DNA from: Actinokineospora enzanensis DSM 44649
GTDB taxonomy: Bacteria; Actinomycetota; Actinomycetes; Mycobacteriales; Pseudonocardiaceae
Assembly: GCF_000374445.1 (NCBI RefSeq)
Contig: NZ_KB894403.1
Span: forward strand, 146,335 to 210,334
DNA length: 64,000 bases
Direction of reading: 5' to 3'
The notes beneath the pieces are model-generated. The model saw nothing but the letters and a program-made list of their open reading frames with translations. It had not been told where the DNA came from and searched no databases. Each line of letters opens with the position of its first letter. Position 1 is the first letter of the stretch. The translations under genes and the position numbers were made by a program. Shown one piece after another: positions 9,968 through 18,077 of this stretch.

Positions 9968-10533
9968 CGCTGCCCCCCGGTGTACTTGTGCCATGTGTCC
10001 AGTGCCTGCGGTCCCAGGTACTCGGCCGCCATCCGCCAGAACCCCGCGTACTCGGCGGGGAGATCCACCAGGGCGTGCCCGACCTGTTCCGGCGCGTGCG
10101 CCAGGACGTCGCCCAGCTTCATCTGCAACAGGTCGAGGTACTCCGCGCGGTCCATCGGGATCGCCGCGCCGGTCCGCCGGTCGGTCATCTGCGGCGTCCC
10201 GTCGGGCCGTATCACCCGGCGGAAGCTGCGGCCGAGCGAGGCGTAGCTCATCACGGAGAAAGTGAAGATCACCTGCTCCACCTCGGGTCCGACGACCGTG
10301 CGCACCTCCGCCCGTCGCGCGTCCGGGATGGCGTCCACGTCGTCGTTGTGCAGGCCCTCGGTGCCGTACACGCCGTGGAAGAGCCCGGCGAGGCAGATGT
10401 GTTCCTTCGCCCGCATGTCCTGCAGGATCGTGCAGGCCCGGACCATGTGGTCCACCAGCGTCACGTCCTGGTGCGCGACCTTGTGCATGCCCAGCCGCAC
10501 CAGATCGCCTCGGTAGTCTTCTGGGTCGAGCAT
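9964..10533 (-). CDS. DUF6817-type HD-like protein in NRPS operon
   Basis: A 189-residue protein whose N-terminal half reads MHKVAHQDVTLVDHM, then ...KEHICLAGLFHGVYGTEG. This is the pattern of the DUF6817 family, whose clustered His/Asp residues (H17, H21, D28, H29 and the later LFHGVYGT) suggest a metal-binding HD-like site. The function is not established. It follows the exporter gene (TGATG overlap) and precedes the NRPS (GTGA overlap), with a GAGGAG ribosome site. The position argues for a biosynthetic step such as hydrolysis or oxidation of a pathway intermediate, but that is only inference. Confidence 0.75.
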   Translation of the reverse strand: MLDPEDYRGDLVRLGMHKVAHQDVTLVDHMVRACTILQDMRAKEHICLAGLFHGVYGTEGLHNDDVDAIPDARRAEVRTVVGPEVEQVIFTFSVMSYASLGRSFRRVIRPDGTPQMTDRRTGAAIPMDRAEYLDLLQMKLGDVLAHAPEQVGHALVDLPAEYAGFWRMAAEYLGPQALDTWHKYTGGQR

Positions 10534-11831
10534 CACCGCTCCTCGGTTGGCCGTCCCCCGGGGTCGGAGTGGACGTCGGAGATGTGCCGGATCCGCCGGA
10601 ACGGCGAGACCAGCGTCATGAGCGTCGGGGCCAGGTAGCCGACGCCGATCGCGACGAGCGTGGCGCGGGTGCCGATCGCCGCGCCCAGGAAGCCGCCAGC
10701 CAGCGCTCCGATCGGCAGCGTGCCCCAGACCAGGAACCGGATGGCCGCGGTCGTTCGGCCCATCAGGTGCGCCGGGGTGATCACCTGCCGGACGCTGACG
10801 ACGTTGACGGTGAACAGCGGCTGGCTGGCGTTGATCAGCAGGTACCCGGCGCCCGCGACCACCACGGCGCCCGGCGACGAGCCGTCTGCCAGCGCCAGCA
10901 GCAGACCGCCCGCGCTGGTCACGCACATCGACAGCACGATCGCCGGGCCGATGCCCAGCCACGCGTTGAGCGTGCCCATCACGAGCACGCCCAGCACGGC
11001 GCCGACGCTGCCCACGAACACGACCACCGCGACGGTCGCCGGGCTCAGGTGCAGCTGCCGCGCCAGGTGCACGAGGAACACCGCCAGCATCGCCTGGAAC
11101 AACAGGTTCCAGGTCGCGCCGATGAGCGCGTTCCAGCGCAGGAAGCTGCTCCGCCGGATGAAACCCAGGCCCGAGCGCAGGTCCACCCGGATCGAAGTCC
11201 GCTCCACCCGCGGCGGCGCCACATCGGCGGCCCGGATGGAATGTAGGAACAGCGCGGAACAGACGAACGACACCGCGTCCAACACGATGGTGACCGGCGC
11301 CGACACCACTTTCAGCAGCACGGCGGCCACCCCGGGACCGGACATCTCGCCCACCGTCCGGCTGGTCTCCAGCCAGCGGTTGGCGGTCAGCAGGTCGTCG
11401 GAGACCACCACCGTGGTCAGCACGCTCTGGTAGGCGATGTCGAAGAACACCGTGCACGAGCCCACCACGAACGCGACCACGAACAGCCACCACAGCCCGA
11501 GCACGTCCAGCGACGCGGCGACCGGGATGACGCCCAGCACCGCGGCGCGGACCCAGTCGGTGATCAGCAGGACCCGCCGTGCCGGCCACCGGTCCACCAG
11601 CACACCGGCGACCAGCCCGAACAGCAGGAACGGCGCGCGCTCCAACGCGGACAGCACGCCGACCTGCGCGACATCGGCCTGCAGCACGGAAATCGCGATC
11701 AGCGGAAACGCGATCAGGCTCACCTGCGAACCGAGGACCGAGATGGATTGCGCGGCCCACAGCCTGCGGAAATCCGGGCGTTCGACCGCGAATACCCACC
11801 ACTTCCGCCGCGCCGACACCAATTCGTCCAT
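10533..11831 (-). CDS. MFS transporter, likely exporter of the NRPS product
   Basis: A 432-residue polytopic protein with about ten to twelve hydrophobic segments. The first block (FRRLWAAQSISVLGSQVSLI) and the DRWPARRVL loop after TM2-3 are typical of the drug-efflux MFS group that includes enterobactin-exporter-like proteins. It is the first gene of the NRPS operon, with GAAGAGG upstream of ATG 11831, and its stop overlaps the DUF6817 start. Export of, and self-resistance to, the peptide is the likely role. The substrate is inferred from context. Confidence 0.88.
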   Translation of the reverse strand: MDELVSARRKWWVFAVERPDFRRLWAAQSISVLGSQVSLIAFPLIAISVLQADVAQVGVLSALERAPFLLFGLVAGVLVDRWPARRVLLITDWVRAAVLGVIPVAASLDVLGLWWLFVVAFVVGSCTVFFDIAYQSVLTTVVVSDDLLTANRWLETSRTVGEMSGPGVAAVLLKVVSAPVTIVLDAVSFVCSALFLHSIRAADVAPPRVERTSIRVDLRSGLGFIRRSSFLRWNALIGATWNLLFQAMLAVFLVHLARQLHLSPATVAVVVFVGSVGAVLGVLVMGTLNAWLGIGPAIVLSMCVTSAGGLLLALADGSSPGAVVVAGAGYLLINASQPLFTVNVVSVRQVITPAHLMGRTTAAIRFLVWGTLPIGALAGGFLGAAIGTRATLVAIGVGYLAPTLMTLVSPFRRIRHISDVHSDPGGRPTEER

Positions 11832-12094
11832 TGAGGCCTCTTCCCGTCGAATGGCAGGCCCCGGTACCCCGCCGACGTGCTCGTGGCGAACGTAGCCGAC
11901 CCTGGTTGTGTTGCGGTTATGTGCAGGAACGATGTTCCCGACCGAGCCGGGCGGTCGTTGTTGCGGTGCAGCATCCTGTCGGCCGGGCCGAGGTTGCGAA
12001 TAAGCCGACTTCCGGCAAATGTACGAACGCGGCCGCTACTCACGATTCCGCCGATTCCCTGGCCGCGATTCCGATTCCGACGCCGGGAGGCGCT
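11832..12094. promoter_or_regulatory. Divergent intergenic region between NRPS operon and PhyH gene
   Basis: This 263 bp non-coding stretch separates the minus-strand NRPS operon from the plus-strand dioxygenase gene and must hold both promoters. I could not assign a convincing -35/-10 pair or a SARP heptamer direct repeat by eye. The nearby SARP regulator is the natural candidate to bind here. Confidence 0.4.
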
Positions 12095-12907
12095 GTGTCC
12101 GATCCGATCCGCCCGCAGACCATCGACGTGACCCGGTACGAGCGCGCTGGCTTCTTTCGCGCCCCGGACCTCCTCGACCCCGAGACCCTCGCCCTGCTCA
12201 CCGCCCGGGTCGAGGCGTTGGGCGCGCGGCCCGGCCCGGAGGTGGTGCACGAGAAGGGGACCAGCGCGGTGCGCGGTATCCACGGCTGCCACCTCTACGA
12301 CGACGTCTGTCGCAGGCTGGTCCGGCTGCCCGCGCTGCTGGGCCTGGCCGAGCGGCTGGTCGGCGAGCCGGTCTACGTCTACCAGTTCAAGGTCAACATG
12401 AAGCAGCCCGGCGCGGGCGCGGCCTGGCCGTGGCACCAGGACTTCGCCTTCTGGCACCGGGAGGACGGCATGCCCGCCGACCGCGCGGTCAACATCGCCG
12501 TGCTGCTCGACCCGGTGCACGCGGACAACGGCCCGCTGCGCGTCATCCCCGGCACGCACCGGCTCGGCCTGATCGACCCGGCGCCCGCGGCGGCCGTCGC
12601 CGACGGGGAGCACGACTGGCGCAGGCACGTCTCCGCCGACCTCGCGCACACCGTGCCCGACGGCGTCGCCGAGTCGCTGGCGCGCTCGCACGGCACCGAG
12701 CTGGTGATCGGGCCCGCCGGCACGGTCTACGCCTTCCACCCGTCGGTCGTGCACTCCTCGTCGGACAACCGCTCCGCCGACCGTCGGGCGATGCTGCTGG
12801 TCACCTACAACGCGGTGGCCAACGCGCCGCGTGCGTTGTCCCGACCGGAGTTCCTGGTCAGCCGGGACACCGCGGCGCTCACCCCGCTCGCCGCGAACAC
12901 GCTCTGA
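12095..12907 (+). CDS. Phytanoyl-CoA dioxygenase (PhyH)-family oxygenase
   Basis: A 270-residue Fe(II)/2-oxoglutarate oxygenase of the PhyH family. The metal ligands are H114-x-D116 in WPWHQDFAFW and H220 in FHPSVVHSSSDN. R150-T154 in RVIPGTH and the downstream arginines fit co-substrate binding. The GTG start at 12095 has GGGAGG just upstream. It is divergent from the NRPS operon and upstream of the SARP gene, so hydroxylation or halogenation-free oxidation of an NRPS intermediate is likely. The Asp in HxD makes hydroxylase activity more likely than halogenase activity. The substrate is unknown. Confidence 0.85.
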   Translation: MSDPIRPQTIDVTRYERAGFFRAPDLLDPETLALLTARVEALGARPGPEVVHEKGTSAVRGIHGCHLYDDVCRRLVRLPALLGLAERLVGEPVYVYQFKVNMKQPGAGAAWPWHQDFAFWHREDGMPADRAVNIAVLLDPVHADNGPLRVIPGTHRLGLIDPAPAAAVADGEHDWRRHVSADLAHTVPDGVAESLARSHGTELVIGPAGTVYAFHPSVVHSSSDNRSADRRAMLLVTYNAVANAPRALSRPEFLVSRDTAALTPLAANTL

Positions 12908-13199
12908 CACTCGGATCCGACCTTTTATCGGCCGCGTCCCGGTCCGCGGCGGACCCTGTCTTAATCGACCGGTAACTCCGATTCAATACCGACTCCCGTC
13001 CTGGTACGAAAAGCCGAACCGGCGCGGCGCCGACCGGCAGGCCCACCGGCAGGTTTACCCGGCGGCTCGACGGAAATCGCAGGTGGACGCGGTTTCGTCG
13101 ATAGCCCGATGGTGTGACCCGATCGGTTGGATATTTGCGGACAGAGTCCTGGTCCGAGTAGGTTCGATGTCGTTCGCGTCGACACTCGGGGGTTCTCTG
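12908..13199. other. Intergenic region before SARP gene
   Basis: About 290 bp with no supported gene. It has lower GC than its flanks (for example near 12920-12970 and 13120-13160) and presumably holds the SARP promoter. No clear terminator with a T-run follows the PhyH gene. Confidence 0.4.
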
Positions 13200-14000
13200 A
13201 TGCGGGAAAACTGCACTATTTCGGTACGTACCCTGGGGGTATTCGGAGTCGTTCTCAATGGTTCCCCGGTGCAGCGGTGGCGGGCCGGAAAAGCGCGACA
13301 GCTTTTGCAGTTCCTGCTGCTGCACCGGGACCAGACCATCTCCGGTCGACTGATCCACGACGCGCTGTGGCCGGATGCCCCGTGGGTGTCCGGTTCCAGC
13401 TCGCTCAAGGTCGCGGTGCACGCCCTGCGCAAGACCCTGGACCAGACCGCGCTGTCCGCGGGCTTCGGCAGACTCGGCTCCTCGCTGCGGGTGTCCACCT
13501 GCGACTCCGGGTACCGGCTGGAGACCCGTGACGTCTGGGTCGACTACCACGAGTTCGAGTCGTTGATCGACCGCGCGCACCGGGCCCAGCGGCGCGACGA
13601 CCCGGACCTCGCCGACGAGCTCTACGGCCGGGCCACCGCCCTCTACGAGGGCGAGTTCCTCCCCGGCCTGCCCGACGACTGGGCCGCCACGCACCGCGAG
13701 TGGCTGCGCAGCCGCCAGCTGTTCGCGCTCGGCTTCCTGGCGCAGCGGCGGCTGGGGGAGGGGGACCACCTCGCGGTCATCGATGTGTGCAAACGCATGC
13801 TCGCCATAGATTCCCTGCACGAGCCCTCATACCGGATGCTGATCCGCGTGCACGCGAGACTAGGACAGCTGGCCCAGGCCAGGCGGTGGTACCGGCTGTG
13901 CGCCCAGCGGCTCCACGACGAGCTGCAGGTGCGCCCGGACGACGACACCCGCCGCGTCTACGAACAGGCCCTGCGCGGCACGCTCTGTGACTCCCGCTGA
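13200..14000 (+). CDS. SARP-family transcriptional activator (OmpR-like DNA-binding + BTAD)
   Basis: A 266-residue protein with the two-part SARP layout. Residues 1-95 form an OmpR/PhoB-type winged helix (SVRTLGVFGV, GKARQLLQFLLLH, LHDALWP-like LIHDALWPDAP, SSLKVAVHALRKTLD). Residues ~100-255 form the bacterial transcriptional activation domain (YEGEFLPGLPDDWA, LYGRATALYEGE, PSYRMLIRVHARLGQLAQA). No ATPase or TPR extension is present, so it is a small SARP. ATG 13200 has a GGGGG block upstream; ATG 13167 would add 11 residues. SARPs usually activate adjacent secondary-metabolite genes by binding direct repeats; the flanking NRPS and TOMM operons are both candidates. Confidence 0.9.
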   Translation: MRENCTISVRTLGVFGVVLNGSPVQRWRAGKARQLLQFLLLHRDQTISGRLIHDALWPDAPWVSGSSSLKVAVHALRKTLDQTALSAGFGRLGSSLRVSTCDSGYRLETRDVWVDYHEFESLIDRAHRAQRRDDPDLADELYGRATALYEGEFLPGLPDDWAATHREWLRSRQLFALGFLAQRRLGEGDHLAVIDVCKRMLAIDSLHEPSYRMLIRVHARLGQLAQARRWYRLCAQRLHDELQVRPDDDTRRVYEQALRGTLCDSR

Positions 14001-14019
14001 CCTGCCCGGAAGAGGCCCC

Positions 14020-15240
14020 GTGACCGCGTCGTCGATCGACCCCGCGGTCCAGCGCCGCACCCTCGTCGTCCTGGTGGTCGCGCAGGTATTCAGCGGCGCC
14101 GGGATCGCCGCGGGCATCACGGTGGGCGCGCTGCTCGCCCAGGACATGCTGGGCTCCACGGACCTGGCGGGACTGCCGAGTGCGCTGTTCACCGCCGGAT
14201 CCGCGCTCACCGCCATCACCGTCGGCCGCCTCTCGCACGCCCGCGGCCGCCGCCCCGGCCTGGCCGCGGGCTACCTCGCGGGCGCCCTGGGCAGCGTCGG
14301 CGTCCTCCTCGCCGCCGCGCTGAACAGCCCGCCCCTGCTGTTCGCCGCCCTCTTCGTCTACGGTGCGGGCACCGCGACCAACCTCCAGGCCCGCTACGCG
14401 GGCGCCGACCTCGCCGACCCCGCCCACCGCGCCCGCGCGGTCTCGACGGTCCTGGTCGCCACCACCCTGGGCGGCGTGATCGGCCCCAACCTCGCCACCC
14501 CCATGGGCGACGTGGCCGAGGCCCTCGGCATCCCCCGCCTGGCAGGCCTGTTCCTGCTGTCCGGCACCGCGTACCTGTCGGCCGCGGTGATCCTGGCCGT
14601 CTGGCTGCGCCCCGACCCCCTCCTGCTGTCCCGCACCCTGCCCCCCGAGCCCCGGACCGCCCCCGCCGACGGCTCGACTCGCCGCAGTCAGGGCTGGGTC
14701 CCCGGCGCGTTGATCATGCTCCTGGTCCAGCCGGTGATGGTCGCCATCATGACCATGACCCCGGTGCACATGCACGACCACGGCCACGGCACCTCGGCGG
14801 CGGGCCTGGTCATCGCGATCCACATCGGCGCCATGTACCTGCCCTCCCTGCTGACCGGCCGCCTTGTCGACCGCCACGGCACCACCCCCGCCGCCCTGGC
14901 CGCGGGCGCCGCCCTGGTCGCCGCGGGTGTCCTGGCCGCCATCGCCCCGGCCGACTCCGTTCCTCTCCTGGCCATCGCGCTCGCCCTGCTCGGCCTTGGC
15001 TGGAACCTCGGCGTGGTCGCGGGCAGCACCATGATCACCAACGCCCTGCCCGCGGGCTCCCGCGCCAAGACCCAGGGCGCCGTGGACGTCTCGATCGCTC
15101 TCGCGGGCTCCACCGGCGGCATCACCTCGGGTCTCCTGGTGGACGCCGCGGGCTACTCCTTCCTCGCCCTCACCGGCGCCGCCCTGGCCCTGCTCATCCC
15201 CGTGGCCGTCGCCACCACCAGATCCCGCCCGGTCGGATGA
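14020..15240 (+). CDS. MFS transporter (drug:H+ antiporter-like)
   Basis: A 406-residue membrane protein with about twelve hydrophobic segments. It has GRLSHARGRRPGL after TM2, resembling the MFS loop signature, and a central hydrophilic linker near residues 205-225. A His-rich stretch (VHMHDHGHG) lies in an external loop. GTG 14020 has GGAAGAGG upstream; a GTG at 13987 overlapping the SARP gene is the alternative. It follows SARP within 20 bp and probably shares its transcript, so it may export one of the neighbouring cluster products. Confidence 0.85.
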   Translation: MTASSIDPAVQRRTLVVLVVAQVFSGAGIAAGITVGALLAQDMLGSTDLAGLPSALFTAGSALTAITVGRLSHARGRRPGLAAGYLAGALGSVGVLLAAALNSPPLLFAALFVYGAGTATNLQARYAGADLADPAHRARAVSTVLVATTLGGVIGPNLATPMGDVAEALGIPRLAGLFLLSGTAYLSAAVILAVWLRPDPLLLSRTLPPEPRTAPADGSTRRSQGWVPGALIMLLVQPVMVAIMTMTPVHMHDHGHGTSAAGLVIAIHIGAMYLPSLLTGRLVDRHGTTPAALAAGAALVAAGVLAAIAPADSVPLLAIALALLGLGWNLGVVAGSTMITNALPAGSRAKTQGAVDVSIALAGSTGGITSGLLVDAAGYSFLALTGAALALLIPVAVATTRSRPVG

Positions 15241-15325
15241 CCGGCGAGCTGATCGTGCACGGACCCAGACGCCGGCATGGGGCGCAGCACTGGCCAGACT
15301 CGGTTGGATCCCGGAACCTCTGACC

Positions 15326-16537
15326 ATGCCCACCCCGGAACGCCTTACCCGGTACCGGTCGGTGTTCGCGGTCGGCGTGTTCCGCGTGCTGTTCGCGACC
15401 CACGCCCTCTTCGTCACCGGCGAGACGATCCGAATGCTGGCCCTCTCAGTCGCCGTCTACGCCGACACCGGTTCCACCCTCGCCTCATCACTCGCCTACA
15501 TGGCAGGCATGCTCGGCTACGCGGCAGGCGCGTTCCTCTTCCTGTCCGCAGGCGACAAAATCCCCCCAAGACACGCCCTCACCACAATGCACCTCATCCG
15601 GTTCACCGTGACAGCGACCATCGCGACCGGCGTACCGTCTCCCGCCGTCGCCATCGCACTGACAGTCATCCCCGGCTTCTTCGGCCCGGTCTCCATCGCG
15701 GCCAGCGGCCGACTCCTGACCGAGGTGCTCGACGGCGACGCCTACGTGCTCGGCCGGTCGGTCTTCTCCATGACCTCCACCGGCGTACAGATCGTCGCCC
15801 AGGCCGCCACCGGCCTCCTGCTGACCGCCTGCACACCCGGCGAACTGCTGGCCGCGGCCGCCGCCACCTGCATGATCGCCGCCCTGGTGGCCTGGTCCGG
15901 CCTGCGCGGAACACCCGCCGGGCAGGGAACGGCGGAAACAAGTCCACGAGCGACCTGGCGGGCCACCCGGCGCCTGCTCGCCGCCCCCCGCGTCCGCGGT
16001 CTGCTCCTGGCCCAGTGGCTACCGCTTTCCCTTGCCGTGGGCGCGGAAGGCGTCGTCGTCCCCTACGCGTCGACAGCGGCCCCGGCTGCCCCGGGCGCGT
16101 TCGCCGGAACACTGCTCGGCTTGTTCGCCGCGGGGGCGATGCTCGGCGATCTCGTCATCGGCCGGTTCGTACCACCAGGCCGCCGCGCGCGATGGACGCG
16201 TCCGCTCGCCCTCCTCCCCGGACTCGCCTTGGCACCGTTCATCGTCCAACCCGGACCGGTCCTGGCCTGCGCGCTCGGCATGGTGGCCTTCTTCGGCCTG
16301 GCATACCAACTCGGGCTGCAACGCCCGTTCATCGATGCCACCCCCGCCGACGCCCGCGGCCACGCCCTCGGCCTCGCGACCACCGGCCTGATGTGCGGCC
16401 AGGCCCTGGCCACCGTGGGCGCGGGCGCGCTCGGCGAGATCATCGCCCCGCCCGGCGTGATCGCGGTCTGCGGGCTGGCATCGGCGGCGGCCGCCCTTGC
16501 ACTCTCGCCCCACCTTCGGCCGGGGCCGACCCGGTGA
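15326..16537 (+). CDS. MFS transporter upstream of the TOMM precursor gene
   Basis: A 403-residue polytopic protein with twelve predicted hydrophobic stretches. It starts with a short cytoplasmic tail, then FRVLFATHALFVTGETIRML, and the TM2-3 loop SAGDKIPPRHA. It is distinct from the preceding transporter and lies 118 bp before the RiPP precursor, so it is a candidate exporter for the modified peptide. The substrate is not determinable from sequence. Confidence 0.85.
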   Translation: MPTPERLTRYRSVFAVGVFRVLFATHALFVTGETIRMLALSVAVYADTGSTLASSLAYMAGMLGYAAGAFLFLSAGDKIPPRHALTTMHLIRFTVTATIATGVPSPAVAIALTVIPGFFGPVSIAASGRLLTEVLDGDAYVLGRSVFSMTSTGVQIVAQAATGLLLTACTPGELLAAAAATCMIAALVAWSGLRGTPAGQGTAETSPRATWRATRRLLAAPRVRGLLLAQWLPLSLAVGAEGVVVPYASTAAPAAPGAFAGTLLGLFAAGAMLGDLVIGRFVPPGRRARWTRPLALLPGLALAPFIVQPGPVLACALGMVAFFGLAYQLGLQRPFIDATPADARGHALGLATTGLMCGQALATVGAGALGEIIAPPGVIAVCGLASAAAALALSPHLRPGPTR

Positions 16538-16655
16538 CGACAACCCTGTCACCACGGTACCTCCCTGTCACCCGGTCGCATGGATGAGCCTGGAGGAACC
16601 CGAAAGCCCCGCCATATGGTCGAGGAGTCCGACACCGGCACCCGAAGGAGAAACC

Positions 16656-16793
16656 ATGAACCGCGATGTGGAGCTGGAGAGCGTGCTCGCCGAGATGAGC
16701 GTCGAGAACCTCGTTCCGTTCGCCGATGTCTCCGAGGACATCGTCACCGAGGGTTTCTCGGCCGCGCCGTGGACGATCAACTGCAGCGCCTGA
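16656..16793 (+). CDS. Putative TOMM/LAP precursor peptide, 45 residues
   Basis: A short gene with a strong ribosome site (AAGGAG, 7 nt before ATG 16656). The product has an acidic leader, residues ~1-34 with E/D-rich segments ELESVLAEMSVENLV and ADVSEDIVTEGF. It ends in a short tail SAAPWTINCSA carrying the cyclisable residues S35, T40, C43 and S44. The acidic leader with an LAEM...LVPFADV pattern followed by a Cys/Ser/Thr core resembles thiopeptide and linear azol(in)e precursors. It directly precedes YcaO, E1-like and SagB-type genes, which are the azole-forming machinery. The leader/core boundary is not proven; cleavage after GF, S or AA are options. I do not recognise this core from any known product. 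Confidence 0.8.
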   Translation: MNRDVELESVLAEMSVENLVPFADVSEDIVTEGFSAAPWTINCSA

Positions 16794-16805
16794 GTTCCCG
16801 CGACG

Positions 16806-16838
16806 GCACCGGCGCTGTCGTCCGCGACAGCCCGGTGC
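16806..16838 (+). terminator. Hairpin after precursor gene (attenuator or processing site)
   Basis: Thirteen bases after the precursor stop lies an inverted repeat. Arm GCACCGG-C-GCTGTCG (16806-16820) pairs with CGACAGC-CCGGTGC (16825-16838): 14 pairs, one bulged C and a TCCG tetraloop. No T-run follows. Such hairpins between a RiPP precursor and its enzymes often stabilise the precursor mRNA or let only part of transcription through, giving excess precursor. Confidence 0.65.
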
Positions 16839-16885
16839 ACTGTCCGAAGTCGACACTGCCCGGCCGAAGTCGGTAAGGAGCGATC

Positions 16886-18067
16886 ATGACGGCGGAGAAG
16901 AGCGGGCAAGCGGTGCGGACGCCCGATGCAGCGGTCTGGCGTGGGGTCTCGCACTTCCTGGACGCCTACGTCAAGGTCGGCGACGGTGACCACGTGGTCC
17001 TCGTCTACACCCTCGACGGGCGGGAGGCGGCGGCCTGGCTGGCCACCGAGCTGAGCCTGCGCGGGCACCGGGCGGTCACGGTCGGCATGAACCCGGTCCG
17101 CGACGACGGCCTGGAGGCACGGCTGCGCGCGGTGCTCCCGGACCCGGCGCGGGTGGGCCCGGCGTCGCGGCTCGTCCTGCTCACCGTGGAACGGGAGTCC
17201 ATGTCCCACGGGATCAAGCTCCGCCGCGTCCTCGCCCCCTACCCGGAACGGGACTGCGCGGTGTTCCGGCTGATCAACGCCGCGGTGGAGTTCTTCGTCG
17301 ACGCGGTCAGCCTCACCCCCGAACAGCTCTCCGGCGTGAACGGCGCGCTGCTGAACCGGATGATGCCCGCGAGCAGGCTGCACATCGGCACGACCGCCGG
17401 GACCGACCTCGACGTCGAGATCGACTCCGAGCGCTACCGCTGGCTCAGCAACCGCGGCGTGTGGCGGGAAGGCAGCTTCGTCATCCTGCCGCCCGGCGAG
17501 GTGAGCACCTACCCGGCGAACATCAACGGGATCCTGGTCGCGGACGGCGCGTTCAACGTGACCGCCTACACGACCACCGACGCCCGGCTCGGCGCGCACC
17601 CCGTCGTGATCGAGATCGAGGAGGGCCGCGTGGTCGACTACCGCTGCGACTCCCCGGCGCTCATGACCCTGCTCGGGCGGTGCCTGGAACGCGAGAACGG
17701 CGACCGCGTCGGCGAGCTCGGGTTCGGCACGAACTTCGGCATCGACGGGTTCATCCCGATGAACTCGCACATCAACGAGCGGCACCCGGGCGTGCACCTC
17801 GGTCTCGGCCAGCACGGCCAGAAGTTCGACGCCGTGCCGTACATGTGCGACATCCACCTCGATCTCATCACCGCGGACACGACGGTCGTCGTCGAGGACG
17901 GCGCGACGATCCGCAGCCGGGACCTCGCCGACCTGCCGGGCGAGGACCACCCCAAACCGCTGCACGGCGAGGTCGACGACGAGGACATCGACGGCGACTG
18001 CTGCGGGGTCATCGCCACCGAGGTGGCACGGGCACGGGCCGAGTACCTGAGCCTGGACCGCGGCTAG
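16886..18067 (+). CDS. M29-type metallopeptidase (aminopeptidase T family) in TOMM cluster
   Basis: A 393-residue protein resembling family M29 aminopeptidases (AmpS/AmpT). The expected metal ligands appear in order: E205 in GEVSTYP, E277 in GELGFGTN, the segment E298-H304 in ERHPGVHLGLG, and H324-x-D326 in CDIHLDL. The catalytic site therefore looks intact. A C-terminal tail after ~350 contains an acidic run and paired Cys (DGDCCGV) not typical of the family. ATG 16886 has AAGGAG upstream. In this operon it may trim the leader or the N-terminus of the modified core. Housekeeping M29 enzymes are not usually found in azole clusters, so a specialised role is likely. Confidence 0.75.
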   Translation: MTAEKSGQAVRTPDAAVWRGVSHFLDAYVKVGDGDHVVLVYTLDGREAAAWLATELSLRGHRAVTVGMNPVRDDGLEARLRAVLPDPARVGPASRLVLLTVERESMSHGIKLRRVLAPYPERDCAVFRLINAAVEFFVDAVSLTPEQLSGVNGALLNRMMPASRLHIGTTAGTDLDVEIDSERYRWLSNRGVWREGSFVILPPGEVSTYPANINGILVADGAFNVTAYTTTDARLGAHPVVIEIEEGRVVDYRCDSPALMTLLGRCLERENGDRVGELGFGTNFGIDGFIPMNSHINERHPGVHLGLGQHGQKFDAVPYMCDIHLDLITADTTVVVEDGATIRSRDLADLPGEDHPKPLHGEVDDEDIDGDCCGVIATEVARARAEYLSLDRG

Positions 18068-18077
18068 CCCCGGGCCG

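Noticed and set aside
7025..10246. 1,073-codon plus-strand frame opposite the Asp-type NRPS
   Set aside because: Composition is an antisense artefact of high third-position GC; the minus strand has all NRPS core motifs.
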